A stretch of DNA of 64,000 nucleotides from Trileptium ribeirensis (GCA_030248225.1 JASANE010017456.1:62001-126000); one strand, 5' to 3'; shown: positions 1 through 12,597, numbered from the stretch's first letter. Translations and numbers: made by a program. The notes: generated from the letters alone by a model not told the origin.

Positions 1-149
1 TATTCAATCGAATTATTATAACAAAAACATATCTCATATACAACTATTAACTTTTTATATCGGAACAGACAGTGTGTTCGTATGCTGGAGTGTGTACGCT
101 TGCGTTCGTTGGTTGTTGCGTGAAGCTGTCAAGATTGGCGAAAAATGTG

Positions 150-256
150 GGAACTGAAAAATTTGGGGGGGCTAATCCGTTTCAATTTGGGGGGGGCTAG
201 ATTTTGAATTTGGGGGGGGCTTAGCCCCCCCAGCCCACACCCTAGCCTCGCCACTG
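150..256. mobile_element. hAT-like element terminus
   Basis: The sequence ends CCTAGCCTCGCCACTG; its reverse complement CAGTGGCGAGGCTAGGG has the typical form of a hAT terminal inverted repeat. The preceding ~100 bp carry runs of seven to eight Gs and a G7/C7 hairpin near 217-235. The other end is outside the window or lost, so no target duplication can be tested. Confidence 0.5.
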
Positions 257-2488
257 AATTGATGTCCTTGAACTTATATTATTTTGTCTGAGCAGCAAGT
301 TCAAAAATCTTGTCGATTTGTCAAATGTAATAAATTAAAGTTGCGAAAATGCATCGTTGATACCGCTTGATTTCATAGAACTACTAGTTCAGTGGATATG
401 GTCATTATAATCTGCGAGTTTGATAATCCGATACGGTACTAAAAGTGGCTGATACAATATAAGCTGTTTGTTCATTGTGAGCAATAAATCGTTTACTATT
501 TAATAGCAGCATTGAGAATATTGCTGACAGGCAGACTTAGAAACGGATACTGTGTAAATTTAGCTAATGGTTATGTACTTATTGCAGTGCGAGAGTAAAT
601 TGTACTCTCTAGTGTGTACTTTTAATTTAGAAAAAGTTTTTGTAGGAAGAGTTTAGAAATTATTTATATCCTGGTGGACTGGGTAACGGTGCATTATTAA
701 CACATCAACAATCATTAAGTTTGAGACACAACTACTGGCTTCTCCATTCGCTGAAAATTTTGCCTGGGGCAGGTGCTGGGAGCACCGGTTCGGAACTGGG
801 ATTTGGTGGATTTTGCTAGGGGTGTGATCTAGGTGGAGGGCGGCTTGGACCTCGCGCGAAGTGGACGGTTCAGCAAAATTGATATTTTTCAGCGAAAAAC
901 GCTAAAATTGGTAATAGATGGTAGCAAAAACAGTGAAAAGTGGCATTATTGAGGTTATAACCAACTTTTCAACCATTTTTTGCTGAAATTAATCAAATTT
1001 TTAACTTCAGAATGGAATTTTTATGAAAAATTTTGTCAATTTTTATTTCAACTGAGTTTGTTTTTGGCAAGGGCAAGCCAAAAATTTTGCCATCAGGCAA
1101 AACTGGTAACACGCTTTTTTGCCAGGGCAAACGAAAAATACCAAGGGTCTCCAACTTTGGAGAAGCCCTGTTTCAGAACCTGTAGCCCCGGTTCATAACT
1201 CGGACAAACTTTTGAAAGAATGGAAATCCAGCGACAGCAATATCGAAATACGTAATTAATATTTTGCATTACATAGCAAAAATTGGTGCTTACGAAATTC
1301 GCCGTGTAACCGTGCTGGGTGATACATGTTTGTAGAAATGCACGATATTATGCATCGATTCTGCGTGGGGCAGCGATTCAGCTTACGCTTCTAATAAATA
1401 AAGACTGATGATTATTTTGAGTTAAGACTTTAGCTTTGTGTTGTGAACGACATAGCGTTCACTATATTTGCGCCTCTTTTATACGCACAAAGTTACTTTG
1501 TCCAGCAGTAATATGCAACAGTGTCGATTTTGTGATATTGATGGCGATTAATCTACACTAATATTTGTAATGTATCTAATGTATTAGATGCAGTACATGG
1601 CTGTTTGTGAAAATGACCGTATTTTGCGGGGTCTTAAGAAAAACATAATTGTGTAAGGAGCTTGGGTAACGAGACGGAGCGCATGTCTCTTGCGTATTCG
1701 TAATTCTTATGAGGTTTCCAGCTGGCCTTCCTGAGCCCTCTTTCAGCCCAGATAGATGTACTGGGAACACATGAAGGGCAACACGGTGGCCATTTATAGC
1801 ATATTTCAAACCATTATTTTTCCTTCAATGACCAAGAAGAAACTTTAAATTTGTAAATCAATATTATCTTAGGAACATAATCTCAAGGGTCATTTTTCAC
1901 GATGTAAGCCTATGACGTTTGCCGCATTGAGTGCATGGCACATAAAAATTGAGTTTATTATTTTAAAAAAGCCCGAAAAACTGAAGACTATTCTTTAGCC
2001 CTACGCAACAAAATTAAAAAAATCCCAAAATTTGATCTTTATATACACATTCCTAGCAACGTACAGTGGTAACGACATTACTATGTAGCTATATAGCAGT
2101 CGAACCAACGTTTGTATTAACAATCATCAATCTAAGGAGTTATTCGTGACACAGTCGAATAGCAATTTTGCAGTTGATCAACGCTTAAGGAAATCCTCTC
2201 GGTATGCTCGCTCTATTTCAAAATTGTTTAGCTGTCTGTTCTAATAATAATTGTAATATATTTTGTGCAGTAAATGTTAATCTACTGAACCTGCCAAAAT
2301 TTTGTCCATAGATCTGTCGTTGTTTTGCATTTTTTAACATTTTAGCGAAAGCTTAAAACCTTGTGCTAATATAAACAATATTGTAGCTCTATTAGAATTT
2401 AAAGGATATTGTAGAGACTTGTACTAAAATAAACAAATTCATAACCGTATCAGAATTTCGATCTCAGTTATTATTATTTTTGCTTCAG
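257..2488. other. non-coding, probably intron of the FGFR1OP2/SIKE-like gene
   Basis: No ORF or exon with good splice ends is supported. The stretch 740-1210 is a GC-richer dispersed repeat related to 28570-28830: both contain CTTCAGAATGGAATTTT, in opposite orientation, and CCCCGGTTCAT in the same orientation. The remainder is plain AT-rich sequence. Confidence 0.4.
740..1210. repeat. dispersed repeat, copy 1
   Basis: Shares CTTCAGAATGGAATTTT (about 1007-1023) with the complement of 28720-28740, and a GTTTCAGAACCTGTAGCCCC-like end with 28601-28630. Both orientations match, so the family may have long imperfect inverted ends. No coding content is seen. Confidence 0.35.
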
Positions 2489-2557
2489 GTTATGCGTTTT
2501 CTGAAAGTGAAAAATCTTGAGGACGCTTTGTGTCAACAATTAAATGCGTCTTCACAG
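2489..2557 (+). CDS. FGFR1OP2: FGFR1OP2/SIKE-like exon a
   Basis: 69 bp (23 codons), phase 0 at both ends. It is bounded by TTTTGCTTCAG and the donor GTATGT. Only one of the three frames is open. The residues RFLKVKNLEDAL match the SIKE/FGFR1OP2 segment that follows the conserved SKYR motif (QMLQLMVAKK in SIKE1). SKYR itself must be in the previous exon, outside or unrecognised in the window. Confidence 0.55.
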
Positions 2558-5500
2558 GTATGTTAGCGCTTGACAGAATGTTGTCTGATCAGTTAAGCAG
2601 AGACTACACTTAAACAGTATTTAGATCCATGTTCCCGCTGCCACTGCTGTTTTCGTACTCCAAAATACTGTATTTTTGATCGCAAATATTTTAGCTATAA
2701 CTAAAGTATATTTTTCTTAATGGTGATTTATGCATTTAGAATAATTCATTATTAAGTGCTACAATTCGTATATTAAGAGGTATATAGCAAATTTAATAGT
2801 TATTTATTGAATATCATATATGGATAAGCTTGTGGCTAAAATACGGAAAAACGAGTGCCAAGTTAAAATAACCATTGTTTGATATGTGAATGCGTTGATT
2901 TTATTCTCGCTGTATTACAAACAGATGTTTTGTGCAGAAAAAGGCTTATATTTGCATTTGGTGCTCCGCTTCTTTGCAGATACATAGCAAATGCGCGACC
3001 CACAACATTCTTCTTTCTCGATCTGAAAAAAACAAGTTTGTACAAGCTATAAATAATAGCGACCTGAGAAACCCTATTTATGCTGACGATAGTGTTTGTT
3101 GCGGCCCATGTTTTTGTTCTTGTTTCGTGTTTTGTTCCGGTCAGTGTTGTAGGAGAGGAGGGGAAACACAGGTGGAAAATGATTGAATATATGCTTTGGC
3201 TAGTTCTTGAGGTGGTGTGGTTGCATTATATTAAAGTGTAGCGTTTCAGTGAGATTTTCGTTTGTAGGCATTTTCTCTTAGTCACATTTAAGTTTTGACG
3301 GCATATATTTTTCTCGTATTCGACGTCATTTCGAATAATGACGTATTTGTTGTTAGTTGCCAAAATTTAATTTGTCCTCGCTTCAAAGTCTTATAAATTT
3401 TGAATTGTGTGTCTATGGAAACCAATGCTTTTGTTCACACTCTTCTAGTTTAACGAAGCTTAAATATTCGATAACGTATATATATAATTATTGGTTTATT
3501 GTTTGTCAGACCGACAACACCGATGCTTCACAACGCAACCACGATTTTGCCGTTGCTTTTAGCGAATGTCTTCGTTGTGGCGAAATCGAATCGACTAGGT
3601 ATGGATGGACATCGTAAAACTAAGCTATTAATCAAGTTTAATTTTATGAAATCATATTGCGCTTCCCATAGTTAGTACACTAAGTGTTGACTTGAGCGAT
3701 ATTTTTGATACTCATCCATTTCAAATCCTGGCTGTGAACACTATATATTGCATTTCCAGTGAGGGCGCTAGGGGGAAAATCGTAAAAATGTATTTTTGTG
3801 TTTCTGTTACGCATAACTCATCTTCGTGTTGATGGATTTCGATAATTTTTCTATTCGATAGCAAAAGTGATGAGGATATGCCTTTAGTTGATCGTGAACA
3901 GCTCCGACCGCATCTTCGGGGTCAAAAACAGGTTTTTGAGGATTCTATGCCAAATGTGGTCATACGAGTATCAATCTTTCGCAACACATATCTCGCGGCG
4001 CAGGCTTCGCATCGAATAAAAGACATCTGCTTTACTTTCCTGACTTCCATACTACTTTACTGATAACGACTTTTTTGAGGGACCACTCTCTGGACTGGAA
4101 TGGGACCGAATATGTTCGTCTTAATTGCCAGAAACAGCCATTTTTCAAATTTCGGCGTGTGATTGCTGGTTTTTACATCATAATGATGGCTTATTAGGTT
4201 ATCAAGCACATTGATATGATTATTTGGTATTTAGTGCCCAATTTGGCTATATTATACATATTCACGGGGTTTTAAGATCTTTACGGTCGACGAACATGAT
4301 TTCCAAAATGTAGTGTATTTTCATTTGTCTGATTATGTTTTGCGAGCAGCGCATCAAAAATATTCTATGTTTCTACTGAAGGCTGAATACAATGATTCGT
4401 TTATCTAGAGTCTAGGTTTAAGGGCAGTGAACCCGATTTCCACGGTATAATCGGTGTTCAGTTGTTCTGCGTTTGTTTTGGTTACGTCTTGCGTACAGGT
4501 CATTAAGAATTATCGATATAGGTTTTTCGGTATGATGGGTTTGGTTATCTAAAGTCAAGCATGAATATCTTATCATGTTACAAGTGATTAAACAAGATAT
4601 CTTAAAAATGAAACCACCCTCGCTTGCTACATATTAGTTTAAATTTGACCAATTAAACATATGTCTGTACAATAATTATCATCTCTGCACTCACTTATGG
4701 GACGCGAACCAACTGCTGCCGAGATAATTTCACAACTGCTTTGGTGTTCAAAATTTCTGCGGGTCGTGCTCTACAAACTTAAACATTTCTAGCCGCTTAT
4801 TGGCGTTTGAATAAAATGATTAGCGAGCTACATGTTCTCATAAGAAATGAGTACTGTTGTCTGATGTTCCTTTTAGGAATTTGAAATTTTGCTAGCTAAT
4901 GTGTTCGAATGTTGTTCGATAACCGTTTGAGAGATTTGGAGCGATTTTTGTAATTGCAAAGCAAATAATCATTTCTAGCTACGCTGTATTATAGATAACA
5001 TAATAACGAGATATCCTTAAGGCGTGTTCACACGCTCAAACATTTTGCTCAAATTCTGAGCTCAAAATTTGACGGTAGTTTTTAACGAAAAATTGCGATA
5101 TTTCAAAATTTGAGCTCAAACTTTTTCAAGTAATGAATCTCGTCGATGATTGGCTACAAGAATATCCTTGAAAAGTTTGAACAGTGTTCACACATTCAAA
5201 CTTACAAAAAATGCAAAAAAGATGCTTTCAAATTTTGATCAAAATTTGAGCAATAAGTTTGAGCGTGTGAACACGCCTTCAACTTATTTTGTACAGTGCA
5301 ATCTATTTTACTACCATTTTAAAATTCTATCTTACTTGGTCATGATTTTGGAAGTATTGTAGATTTCGGTACGATAGACAAAATTCGTGGCATTCTTTAA
5401 AGTCTACGAACGTTTGAAATGTTTTAGTGCTTTCCTCTCCAGCTGCGGTCCTGGTGATATTTACTTGCAGTTCTGCAATGAGCTAGCGGTATACATAAAA

Positions 5501-8500
5501 GTTAGTCACTGTCCTTAACATTTTCTAATTTGATTTACTACTATGAAATTCCCAATCTTATTTCGTATTACTCGAGATTTATTGCATTTCATAGGAATCC
5601 ATGAGAAATATCTCGAGCGGTAATGAAGTGTAGCAACTTGCACACCTAGCGCTAAAGCTGTGTTCCGTTATAATGTGGCTCCTATCTATATTTGTGTTGT
5701 ATAGTGCTTGTTATATTTATGTATATTTACGTGGTACAACAACTATGACCAGTGCATTATTTTTCAGAACCGAGGAAGAGGTGACACGGCTTCGATTAGA
5801 AAACGACACGCTGCGCACAATACTCAAGCTTGCAGATTCGAACTGTCCCGGTCTGAAACAGGAATTCTACAGTCGACTCAGAGAAAAGAAAATGGCTTTA
5901 AGCGTTCCTTTGAGTGGCAACTCAGTTTCTGGCAATACTGAACCTGCAGCAACTGACTTGTCTTCGGCTGACGACAAAGCTGGCGTGCCTTCTACGGGTG
6001 CAACGGAACCGCGCATTACTTCTTCAACTAAACCTGGGGCTAGTGACAATGACGATTTGCTAAGCGATACAAGTAGTAGCGATACCAGCAGAGTAGATGT
6101 GAGTGCCGCTACGGCGAAAGTGAGTTAATATGTTGACAGCGGTTTTAAATAGCGAATCCGGCCATTAACTCAATAGTGGTCGTAATATCTTTGATTTTTG
6201 TAAACAATGATTCGGTGCAATCTTATGGCGCAAATCTTCCGCTTTACCAAATTGACCTAGTGCTTTTTGTTTGTATTGCTCAGATTAAATTAACGCATGA
6301 ATTAATTTAACAGGCTCCCTAGGTACAACAGTTGAAATATATAACAAAATGTAAATTCAAAGTTGCTACTGGTGAAGGTTAGATTTGCATTAAGGTCGAT
6401 ATCTTAAAATTATTGATGCAAGGAGTTCTCAAGGATGTTTTGCTAAATAACGATGCGTCAAGCTGTTTATAAATTGTAGATGACACGCAATACAGTTTTA
6501 TTATCAGTATTTTGACGTTAGGGTCACAAAGTTCAAATTACACCATTATAGAGAGATGCCATGCACATTGTGCTTTGAAGCTGCTGAACATACGCTGTGT
6601 AATACGATGTTTCCCAAATATCGTACGCGGTTCTGTAATTCTTTTAAAAATTTAGCCTGAACCAAGTTATTCTTTAAAGCGTCTAAATGTCGCATTTTTT
6701 GAGATCATGAGTTTTTTGGAGCTACAATTTTTTATTATCAGACGGGTCTTATTTCTCAATCCTATTTCTGATGTTGCTTTTGCAACATAACTGTAATGGT
6801 ATAAGTGATAGAAGTGTACTGTGACATGGTTGGGCGAGATCCTTATCTGGATTTGGAATATCGGCCTTTTTACACCGTTGTACCTATAGGTTATTTTTTA
6901 ACAAATTCGGTAGTGGTGGTAATACCTTGCTTTATAGGAAAAAACCAAGAATCTGTTAGCAAAATGTTTATGCACAGATCGTGGGTTGCGGTAAAAGTTG
7001 AACGCAGTTCATGGGAATTCATGGACGCGAGAGATTTTTTAAAAGGGTACCTTGTTTGTGACGTATCCTGAAAATTATTTTTAGTTTAGTTAACTCGCTT
7101 CGAATACCCCAAATTTTTGCTTTTAAACCGAATTGAGATTTTTGAATCCCGTTGTTGCACCAAGCTTGCAAGTTAGTGTTGCGTTTAACAGAAATCCCAG
7201 TTATATTTATTCTTGTTATGTTCTAACGGCTATCTTTGTATCAGCTTCTTCATGGAACCCTTAGGATACTCTATCGCAAATTTGCACTTTTGAGCTGAAA
7301 TATACTATTTACAGGCGTTTTTGTACAAAACTTGTAAGTTCACAATCGCTGGTTCATATTTTACCCACGTCCTCTGTCTTCGGCCTCTGGGTGGCTCCAG
7401 CGGCTCTCTGGTTCCTCGCTATATTTAATAAAGACTAGAAAGTAAGGTCCAAGACAAAATATGAAAATCAAGGAATGGAAAAATTCTTTAACGATGGTTG
7501 AAAAAGACACTGTACCCATGGCCACATTTTGCAGAACAATGTACATACATAGTTTTGAAAATCGGATAGTAATAGCAAGAGTGCATTACGGAGTGTCATA
7601 ATCTTCCCTAATGCACTCTTGGTAATAGTAACTAGGAAATATATTTCTATTCTGCCAGTCATCTTCTTCGAATAGAAGTTGTTTATGTTTGAAAAAATAC
7701 ATTTATGGTTAGTTGATAATGTGAAGGAAATATGTCTGCGTTTCCGTTCGCTACGCAACATATGTAATCATTGTGATTTCTAAAATTTTATATTTATGAT
7801 GCATTTGTGTTGGGTTTTCACTCAACAATATAAACTACATCTATGACCTTTTATGACCCTGCGCGAAATCCTTTGCTACTATAAAACATGTGGATTGTTA
7901 AGGTGGGTACCCTGGTGCAACATGGTCTTAGTCTCTTGCCCACAAAGATTATGCGCAAAGGGGAATCTAACACACATCTCGTGATTGTGAGACTTACTTC
8001 CACTGGAACCACTGCGCCGTGCGATCACGAGAAAAATAAGAAATTAATATTTTATTAGCTTTGCTCTACAAGGTCTTTTTGTGCAAAATCCTGTGCATTT
8101 TCACATTGAAATTTAATAATGCACACCTCAATTTCAGAATGCACAAACTTTCCCACACTGAATTGTTCGAGAAATTTTTTTTATTTAAATGCCAGATAGA
8201 TATTTTTTGGCTTGAAAGGCATGTGAATACCAAATACTCTGATGTTGAGTCGCGCGACGGGTCAGCAAGACTCGTTTTGTGCGAATGACGAAATTATCCA
8301 TTGAAATTTTACGCCGAATTTATAACACACTTGTATATTCTAAGACTTTTGGTCTAAGTACAAAAATTGCAATATACATAAACATGGCACCGTTCATTGA
8401 TATCAATGGGAAGAGATGACTGGAGGTTTGGAGCAACTTTTTGATTTTGCACACTGACGGAAAAAACCCTGTTGCTCTATACCAAAACCAATAGGATGTG

Positions 8501-11500
8501 ACTAGTTGTGAATAAATTTATCTTAGTGAATGGGAATAATAATTCAGAAGCAAGAGGTTTGAAACCCCCTAACACAGGTTGCTAAGCCAGTTGTTAGACA
8601 AATTGCTGTATAATGTGAAATCCAAATTGAAAGTAAACAGCAATATAACGTAAAATATATGAATTTGGTTTGCAAAGTATATGAAGAAAGTTTAGTAATT
8701 AGTTGGCATAAAAATGTTGCAATAACTTCGCTAATTTACAAATTGTATGAAGGTATTTTCCATATCTACGTACGTACATGTGGTGATGATTCGCTAGATA
8801 AAGCTTGATGCAGCTATATTTCAGATGACCACTACAGTATAATTTTATATTGAGGTAGCGCAGTAGATGTGATAACTCAGATAAATCTCATTAGTGAGTG
8901 ATATTGACAAGGCAAACGAAATTGAATTAAGTATAAATGGAAACGATGTTGTTTCAATGAATATTGCGTTTGTGGCAAATCAGTCTTTGTGCGTTATTCA
9001 TCACGAGTAATGTATAAACAGGACAGACATCATTTTAGTGTATTGTAGTTAAAATTCATTCAAAGGGTTGTATTGTAAATTGAATTAAAGCTTCTAGGTC
9101 GGGTTCGCAAAGCCCTAGTTATTTATATAGTCATTTACTGGAAAAATAATCTTACAACAGCTAATACCTTTTGGCTTCGGTATTAATCAATGCTAATGAA
9201 GTAGTAAAAAATGCGTTCATGATCTTATTATTTTTGATATTGGATGAAACTTTAAATTCGTTGCACAGATCACCTACAGTTTTTATATTTGTGAGCAAAC
9301 ATTATATAGATTAATGTTCATTCCATAGGGGTATGGTGATAAATTTTTTTCTGGCCATATTTTAGTAAGCGCGAGCTTACTACTTGTTTTCATAGCTGCT
9401 ACGTAAAAACATTGTAGTATTTAAGAACAAATATTGCGCATAAAACTACTTCGTACTTGCAATGACTAAATATGCAACTATTTAATATTTTTCGTGATCA
9501 TTAAAAGAATATAAGTTTTCTTTCTGCAAAATCAGAGGGCAGCACTGGCTCATTTTTAGAACAGCCCCAAATTTTTGACATAAGTAGTAGAGATTCGGCC
9601 CAATTTGAGCAGTCTTCTCCTAGATATTTTTATATTGAATTTTTGAAAGCAATAATAATTGTATGTACATGGAGTAGGAAAAACGATTTAGAGCAATCCA
9701 AGAAAATGAGAGTTCATAATACAATATGACTGGAAACGAAAGACACCATTTTCCTCTGCCATGTCATCATCGATGTGTTTTCAAATTATTAGCTGCTATA
9801 TTGTTTTATTACTGCCGAATGGCAGAACACAATGACATTTTCATACATTAGGGAGTTATTAAAAAACTACGTCCAACCATGGACAAAAGTAAGTGCGCAA
9901 TTACATTCGTTCGCGTTCTGACAAAACTGCGTGCATTCCGTTTATGGACGATTATAATTGTGTAGGTCCACGTATACACGAAAATATGTAACGCCGCAAA
10001 TTCATCCGTTCAGACGAGCAAACAAAATGGCTTTTTCGGTTATCCCCACAATCCAAAATTGGTTAGTTTTGAATTTTCAGCAATAAATCTGGTACCATTC
10101 GACATAGCTTGAGGATTCAGTAGAGCATTCATTACCCTTCGGGTAAACAGGTGCACTAGTTATCACGCTAACTAGTTCACCGATTTGTTTAATAAATCCA
10201 TCGATATTAGCTTAAATACATCCTGTTCTTAATCCCAGCAGCAATCTTAAGTCGCACGACTTTTTATGTAATTCTACTCAGACATATTAATAGCTGTAGT
10301 AGTTAAATATATATAAAGAAGGATGGCCTTCTAATCAAAATTGTATGCACTTTAGAAGGGATTTCGCTGCCTGTGTTCATATTTCATTAATACAATCGCC
10401 CGCCAACGTGTTTATTGGTTATATTTTTGGGTCAGTTTTCCGACAGTATCTTTTAGTCGCAGAAATTAGGCACAACAGTTATGGCTATGCTGTTGCTCAT
10501 TGATAACCGACTGCGGCCTGTTGCTTTTACATTAACACCCGATGAAGTACTGACTATTGATCAAGTTTTAAGTACAATATTTCGAAGTAATAGTCTTTTT
10601 GCATCGGAATCGCTACATGAGCTATGAAAATGCAAAGACAACACTCGCTGTCTTGTCAGCTGTAGTAGTACTGATCTACATTTGTGCGGCACGTCATTAT
10701 AAAACTAAGATTTGTTTTCAAATAAAAGATGTTTGTATGTTTTCCAAATAATGATTTAGGGCTTATATTGAACTTTTTTGTAATTTTGAGACGCCTGGTG
10801 CGATGGCTCCGACACAGACATCGAATGCTGCGAGCGATGACAATATAGCTTCTGATAAACCTGCTTCAACTTCAGCGTTGTCACCATCAACAAAGCAAAG
10901 ACAAGATTTGGACGATTCAAAAATAGTCAAATGTGTGACAAAGAAAAATGGGAACAATAATAATGTAGCGCACATGGTGACATCATGCGGTAGCAGCACC
11001 ATTACGTCATGTGCAACCAATGTCGACAATACATTCACTGATAGTGCTGATATTTCAGTCACAGCAAGTCCGCCGTCGGAAAAAGTCGGTGACTCAACAG
11101 CTGCAATCGTTGTCGCGACTCCACCGATACCTTCGGTTACTTCGACTAGCGCTAAAATTTACCTTCCGCCGCAACCGTCGTCTGGCAAACACGCTGCTCA
11201 GGGAACAACGACGAACAAACATATGCCGAGCAATAATGCAACTACAGTAGTTGGTGTTGAAACGAGTAGGACAGAAGTTGCGAAATGTGACGCTAACAAG
11301 AAAACTGTTGCAAGCAATACTGCAGTTACTGGTACGACTGTAGCTCCTGTTCACAGCGGTGCTACAACAAATAAGACCCGTTTGTCGTTGCCAACTTCAA
11401 CATCGGCTCCTGGCCAAGGTTCTGTCGGCGAAAAAGCTATGCTTAAACGTAAGTCGTCAGGACAAGCAGTTGGTAGAGAAAAGTCTACTGCAGGTGCTGA

Positions 11501-12053
11501 TAGCAGCAGTTCATTGAGTGTAGAGAGCAATGTGGCGTCGGGAAACAATGCTGTAAAAAATGTACCGGGCGCAATTGGAAAGTCGCAGTCTGCAACACCT
11601 ATTACGTCAACTTCGGGAATATCAACGAAAACCGGTATCAGTAAGTCGCCAACAACTGTAACCACAACGGCTGCAAAAAATATTCAAAGCCCCTCCAAAG
11701 ATATTTCAAACAATAACAACAGCATTGACGCTGGTAGCTCGATTATAACAAATAATAAAGTGAGCTTGTCGAAACGAAATGTCGCTGGCGGAGGTGGAAA
11801 CATAGTTTCGTCGATTGTAAATAAAGTTAACAGTAAGGCTGCGACGGCTCTCGAAAACCACGTTATTACAAGTTCGCCAACGGGCGGCGGTGCGCCGAAA
11901 GCAGACACGAATAGAAGAAGCTCCTTTGCCAATCCGCAAAAAGCGAATGCTGCCACGCACATTAATGCTGGATCGAAATCCGGTGGTGTACGAAAAAATA
12001 GCGGTGGTGCGGTGAGCGGAGGTGGTAAAGTAGTAGCCGCGTCGGGGACGTGA
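2489..12053 (+). CDS. FGFR1OP2: FGFR1OP2/SIKE-family STRIPAK protein (3' part of gene, four exons)
   Basis: Four exons (2489-2557, 3510-3598, 5768-6119, 10791-12053) join in phase (0, 0, 2, 0) with AG acceptors and GTATGT, GTATGG and GTGAGT donors, giving 590 residues and a TGA stop. Residues 1 to ~75 align without gaps to the C-terminal coiled coil of human FGFR1OP2 and SIKE1; the key stretch is TRLRLENDTLRTILKLA against AQLELENKELRELL / QLEQENKGLREIL. The family forms coiled-coil dimers within STRIPAK (striatin-PP2A) kinase-phosphatase complexes. The human proteins end soon after this motif; here ~500 further residues follow, rich in Ser, Thr, Asn, Ala and Lys. The N-terminal ~110 residues of the family are not encoded in the window, so the 5' exons should lie further left. 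An alternative is that Met at 2492 starts a shorter isoform. The family call rests on remembered alignment, not a search. Confidence 0.66.
3510..3598 (+). CDS. FGFR1OP2: FGFR1OP2/SIKE-like exon b
   Basis: 89 bp, phase 0 in and phase 2 out. Acceptor GTTTGTCAG, donor GTATGG. It encodes TDNTDASQRNHDFAVAFSEC and the residues up to an AG that is completed to Arg (AG|A) by the next exon. It aligns with the human segment IDRICEMGEVMRKAV at constant spacing. Confidence 0.55.
3755..4650 (+). repeat. dispersed repeat family R, copy 1 (intronic)
   Basis: Aligns over its length with 25368-26740. Shared landmarks in order: GAGGGCG at the start, ATAACTCATCTT, CATATCTCGCGGC with CAGGCTTCGCATCGAA, GACGAACA.G.TTTCCAAAATG, GAACCCGATTTC, and AAATGAAACCAC near the end. 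The copy ends with two ~150-bp tandem modules starting near 4392 and 4539. It lies in the intron between exons b and c of the FGFR1OP2/SIKE-like gene. Confidence 0.55.
5021..5277. mobile_element. TTAA-target MITE (piggyBac-like)
   Basis: 257 bp with inverted repeats beginning GGCGTGTTCACACGCTCAAA at both ends (20 of 20 identical). It is flanked by TTAA on the left (5017-5020) and TTCA on the right. It is non-coding, and the interior contains further partial copies of the end sequence. A solo end of the same family at 12598, also preceded by TTAA, supports the target choice. Confidence 0.65.
5768..6119 (+). CDS. FGFR1OP2: FGFR1OP2/SIKE-like exon c (end of coiled coil)
   Basis: 352 bp. Acceptor ATTATTTTTCAG, donor GTGAGT, phase 2 in and 0 out. 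It begins with the leucine-heptad end of the family coiled coil (EEEVTRLRLENDTLRTILKL). It then passes SNCPGLKQEFYSRLREKK and becomes an acidic Ser/Thr-rich tail ending DTSRVDVSAATAK. The reading frame continues only 9 bp past the donor before a stop, as expected for a true exon end. Confidence 0.65.
6120..10790. other. 4.67-kb intron between exons c and d
   Basis: AT-rich sequence with no supported exon. A short ORF at 6805-7071 has no recognisable content. A hairpin with arms AAGAGTGCATTA / TAATGCACTCTT lies at about 7579-7620. Confidence 0.45.
10791..12053 (+). CDS. FGFR1OP2: FGFR1OP2/SIKE-like terminal exon (Ser/Thr-rich extension)
   Basis: A long exon of 420 codons plus TGA, entered at phase 0 after TTTTGTAATTTTGAG and beginning TPGAMAPTQTSN. 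The composition is extremely biased to Ser, Thr, Ala, Asn, Gly and Val, with few aromatics and scattered basic patches (LKRKSSGQ, TNRRSSFANPQ) that look like phosphorylation or microtubule/14-3-3-type linear motifs. No folded domain is visible. It lies 4.67 kb downstream of exon c. It could instead begin a separate gene at Met 10803, but the open upstream frame and matched phase favour joining. The 3' UTR end is unclear; the nearest AATAAA is at 13391. Confidence 0.6.
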   Translation, partial: TPGAMAPTQTSNAASDDNIASDKPASTSALSPSTKQRQDLDDSKIVKCVTKKNGNNNNVAHMVTSCGSSTITSCATNVDNTFTDSADISVTASPPSEKVGDSTAAIVVATPPIPSVTSTSAKIYLPPQPSSGKHAAQGTTTNKHMPSNNATTVVGVETSRTEVAKCDANKKTVASNTAVTGTTVAPVHSGATTNKTRLSLPTSTSAPGQGSVGEKAMLKRKSSGQAVGREKSTAGADSSSSLSVESNVASGNNAVKNVPGAIGKSQSATPITSTSGISTKTGISKSPTTVTTTAAKNIQSPSKDISNNNNSIDAGSSIITNNKVSLSKRNVAGGGGNIVSSIVNKVNSKAATALENHVITSSPTGGGAPKADTNRRSSFANPQKANAATHINAGSKSGGVRKNSGGAVSGGGKVVAASGT

Positions 12054-12289
12054 TGATTGTGATGACGACACAGTGTGATATTAGGAAACGATATAGATTT
12101 CGACGAATTTTTTGTATCGTCAAAATGTTGGACCTGAGCCGTGTTTCTAGTTGGTACTATCTTCGGTCTCATTAACATATATTACGGCTAGATAGATATA
12201 ATAGTCAAAGGACTATCTACCGTATTGTGTCGACAAAATTCCTGTCGAATTTTCTGTAGTTGTTGTTGTGTACACTAAACAACGGTGTA

Positions 12290-12328
12290 AAATTATAATG
12301 CGTCGTCCTAATTATAATGCGTCGTCCT
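12290..12328. repeat. 20-bp direct duplication
   Basis: AATTATAATGCGTCGTCCT occurs twice head to tail in the presumed 3' UTR of the FGFR1OP2/SIKE-like gene. Confidence 0.6.
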
Positions 12329-12597
12329 CTCGTGAGCTACATACATAGTGTAGTTGTATCGATTTTGACATTTCTTTGCTTTTGAACACTGAGTTGTGTC
12401 GCTTTAGTAATGACTTGCTATCATATTGTTAATGGTGAAAATTAATTTTTATGTCTAATTATTAATATCAGCGATACTGTTTTTTCACATATTAATAGTT
12501 GACATTAGAGATGAGAAAGAGTCGAATTTTCATGTTCGGGCTTGGCTCGTCTATTTATGAACCATATTTGGCTATGCTTGACTCTTCCGATTGTTAA

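Noticed and set aside
6805..7071. 88-codon ORF in the large intron as a possible extra exon
   Set aside because: No convincing acceptor/donor pair, and exons c and d already join in phase without it.
11351..12178. Minus-strand ORFs of 104, 121 and 164 codons
   Set aside because: Antisense shadows of the Ser/Thr-rich terminal exon.
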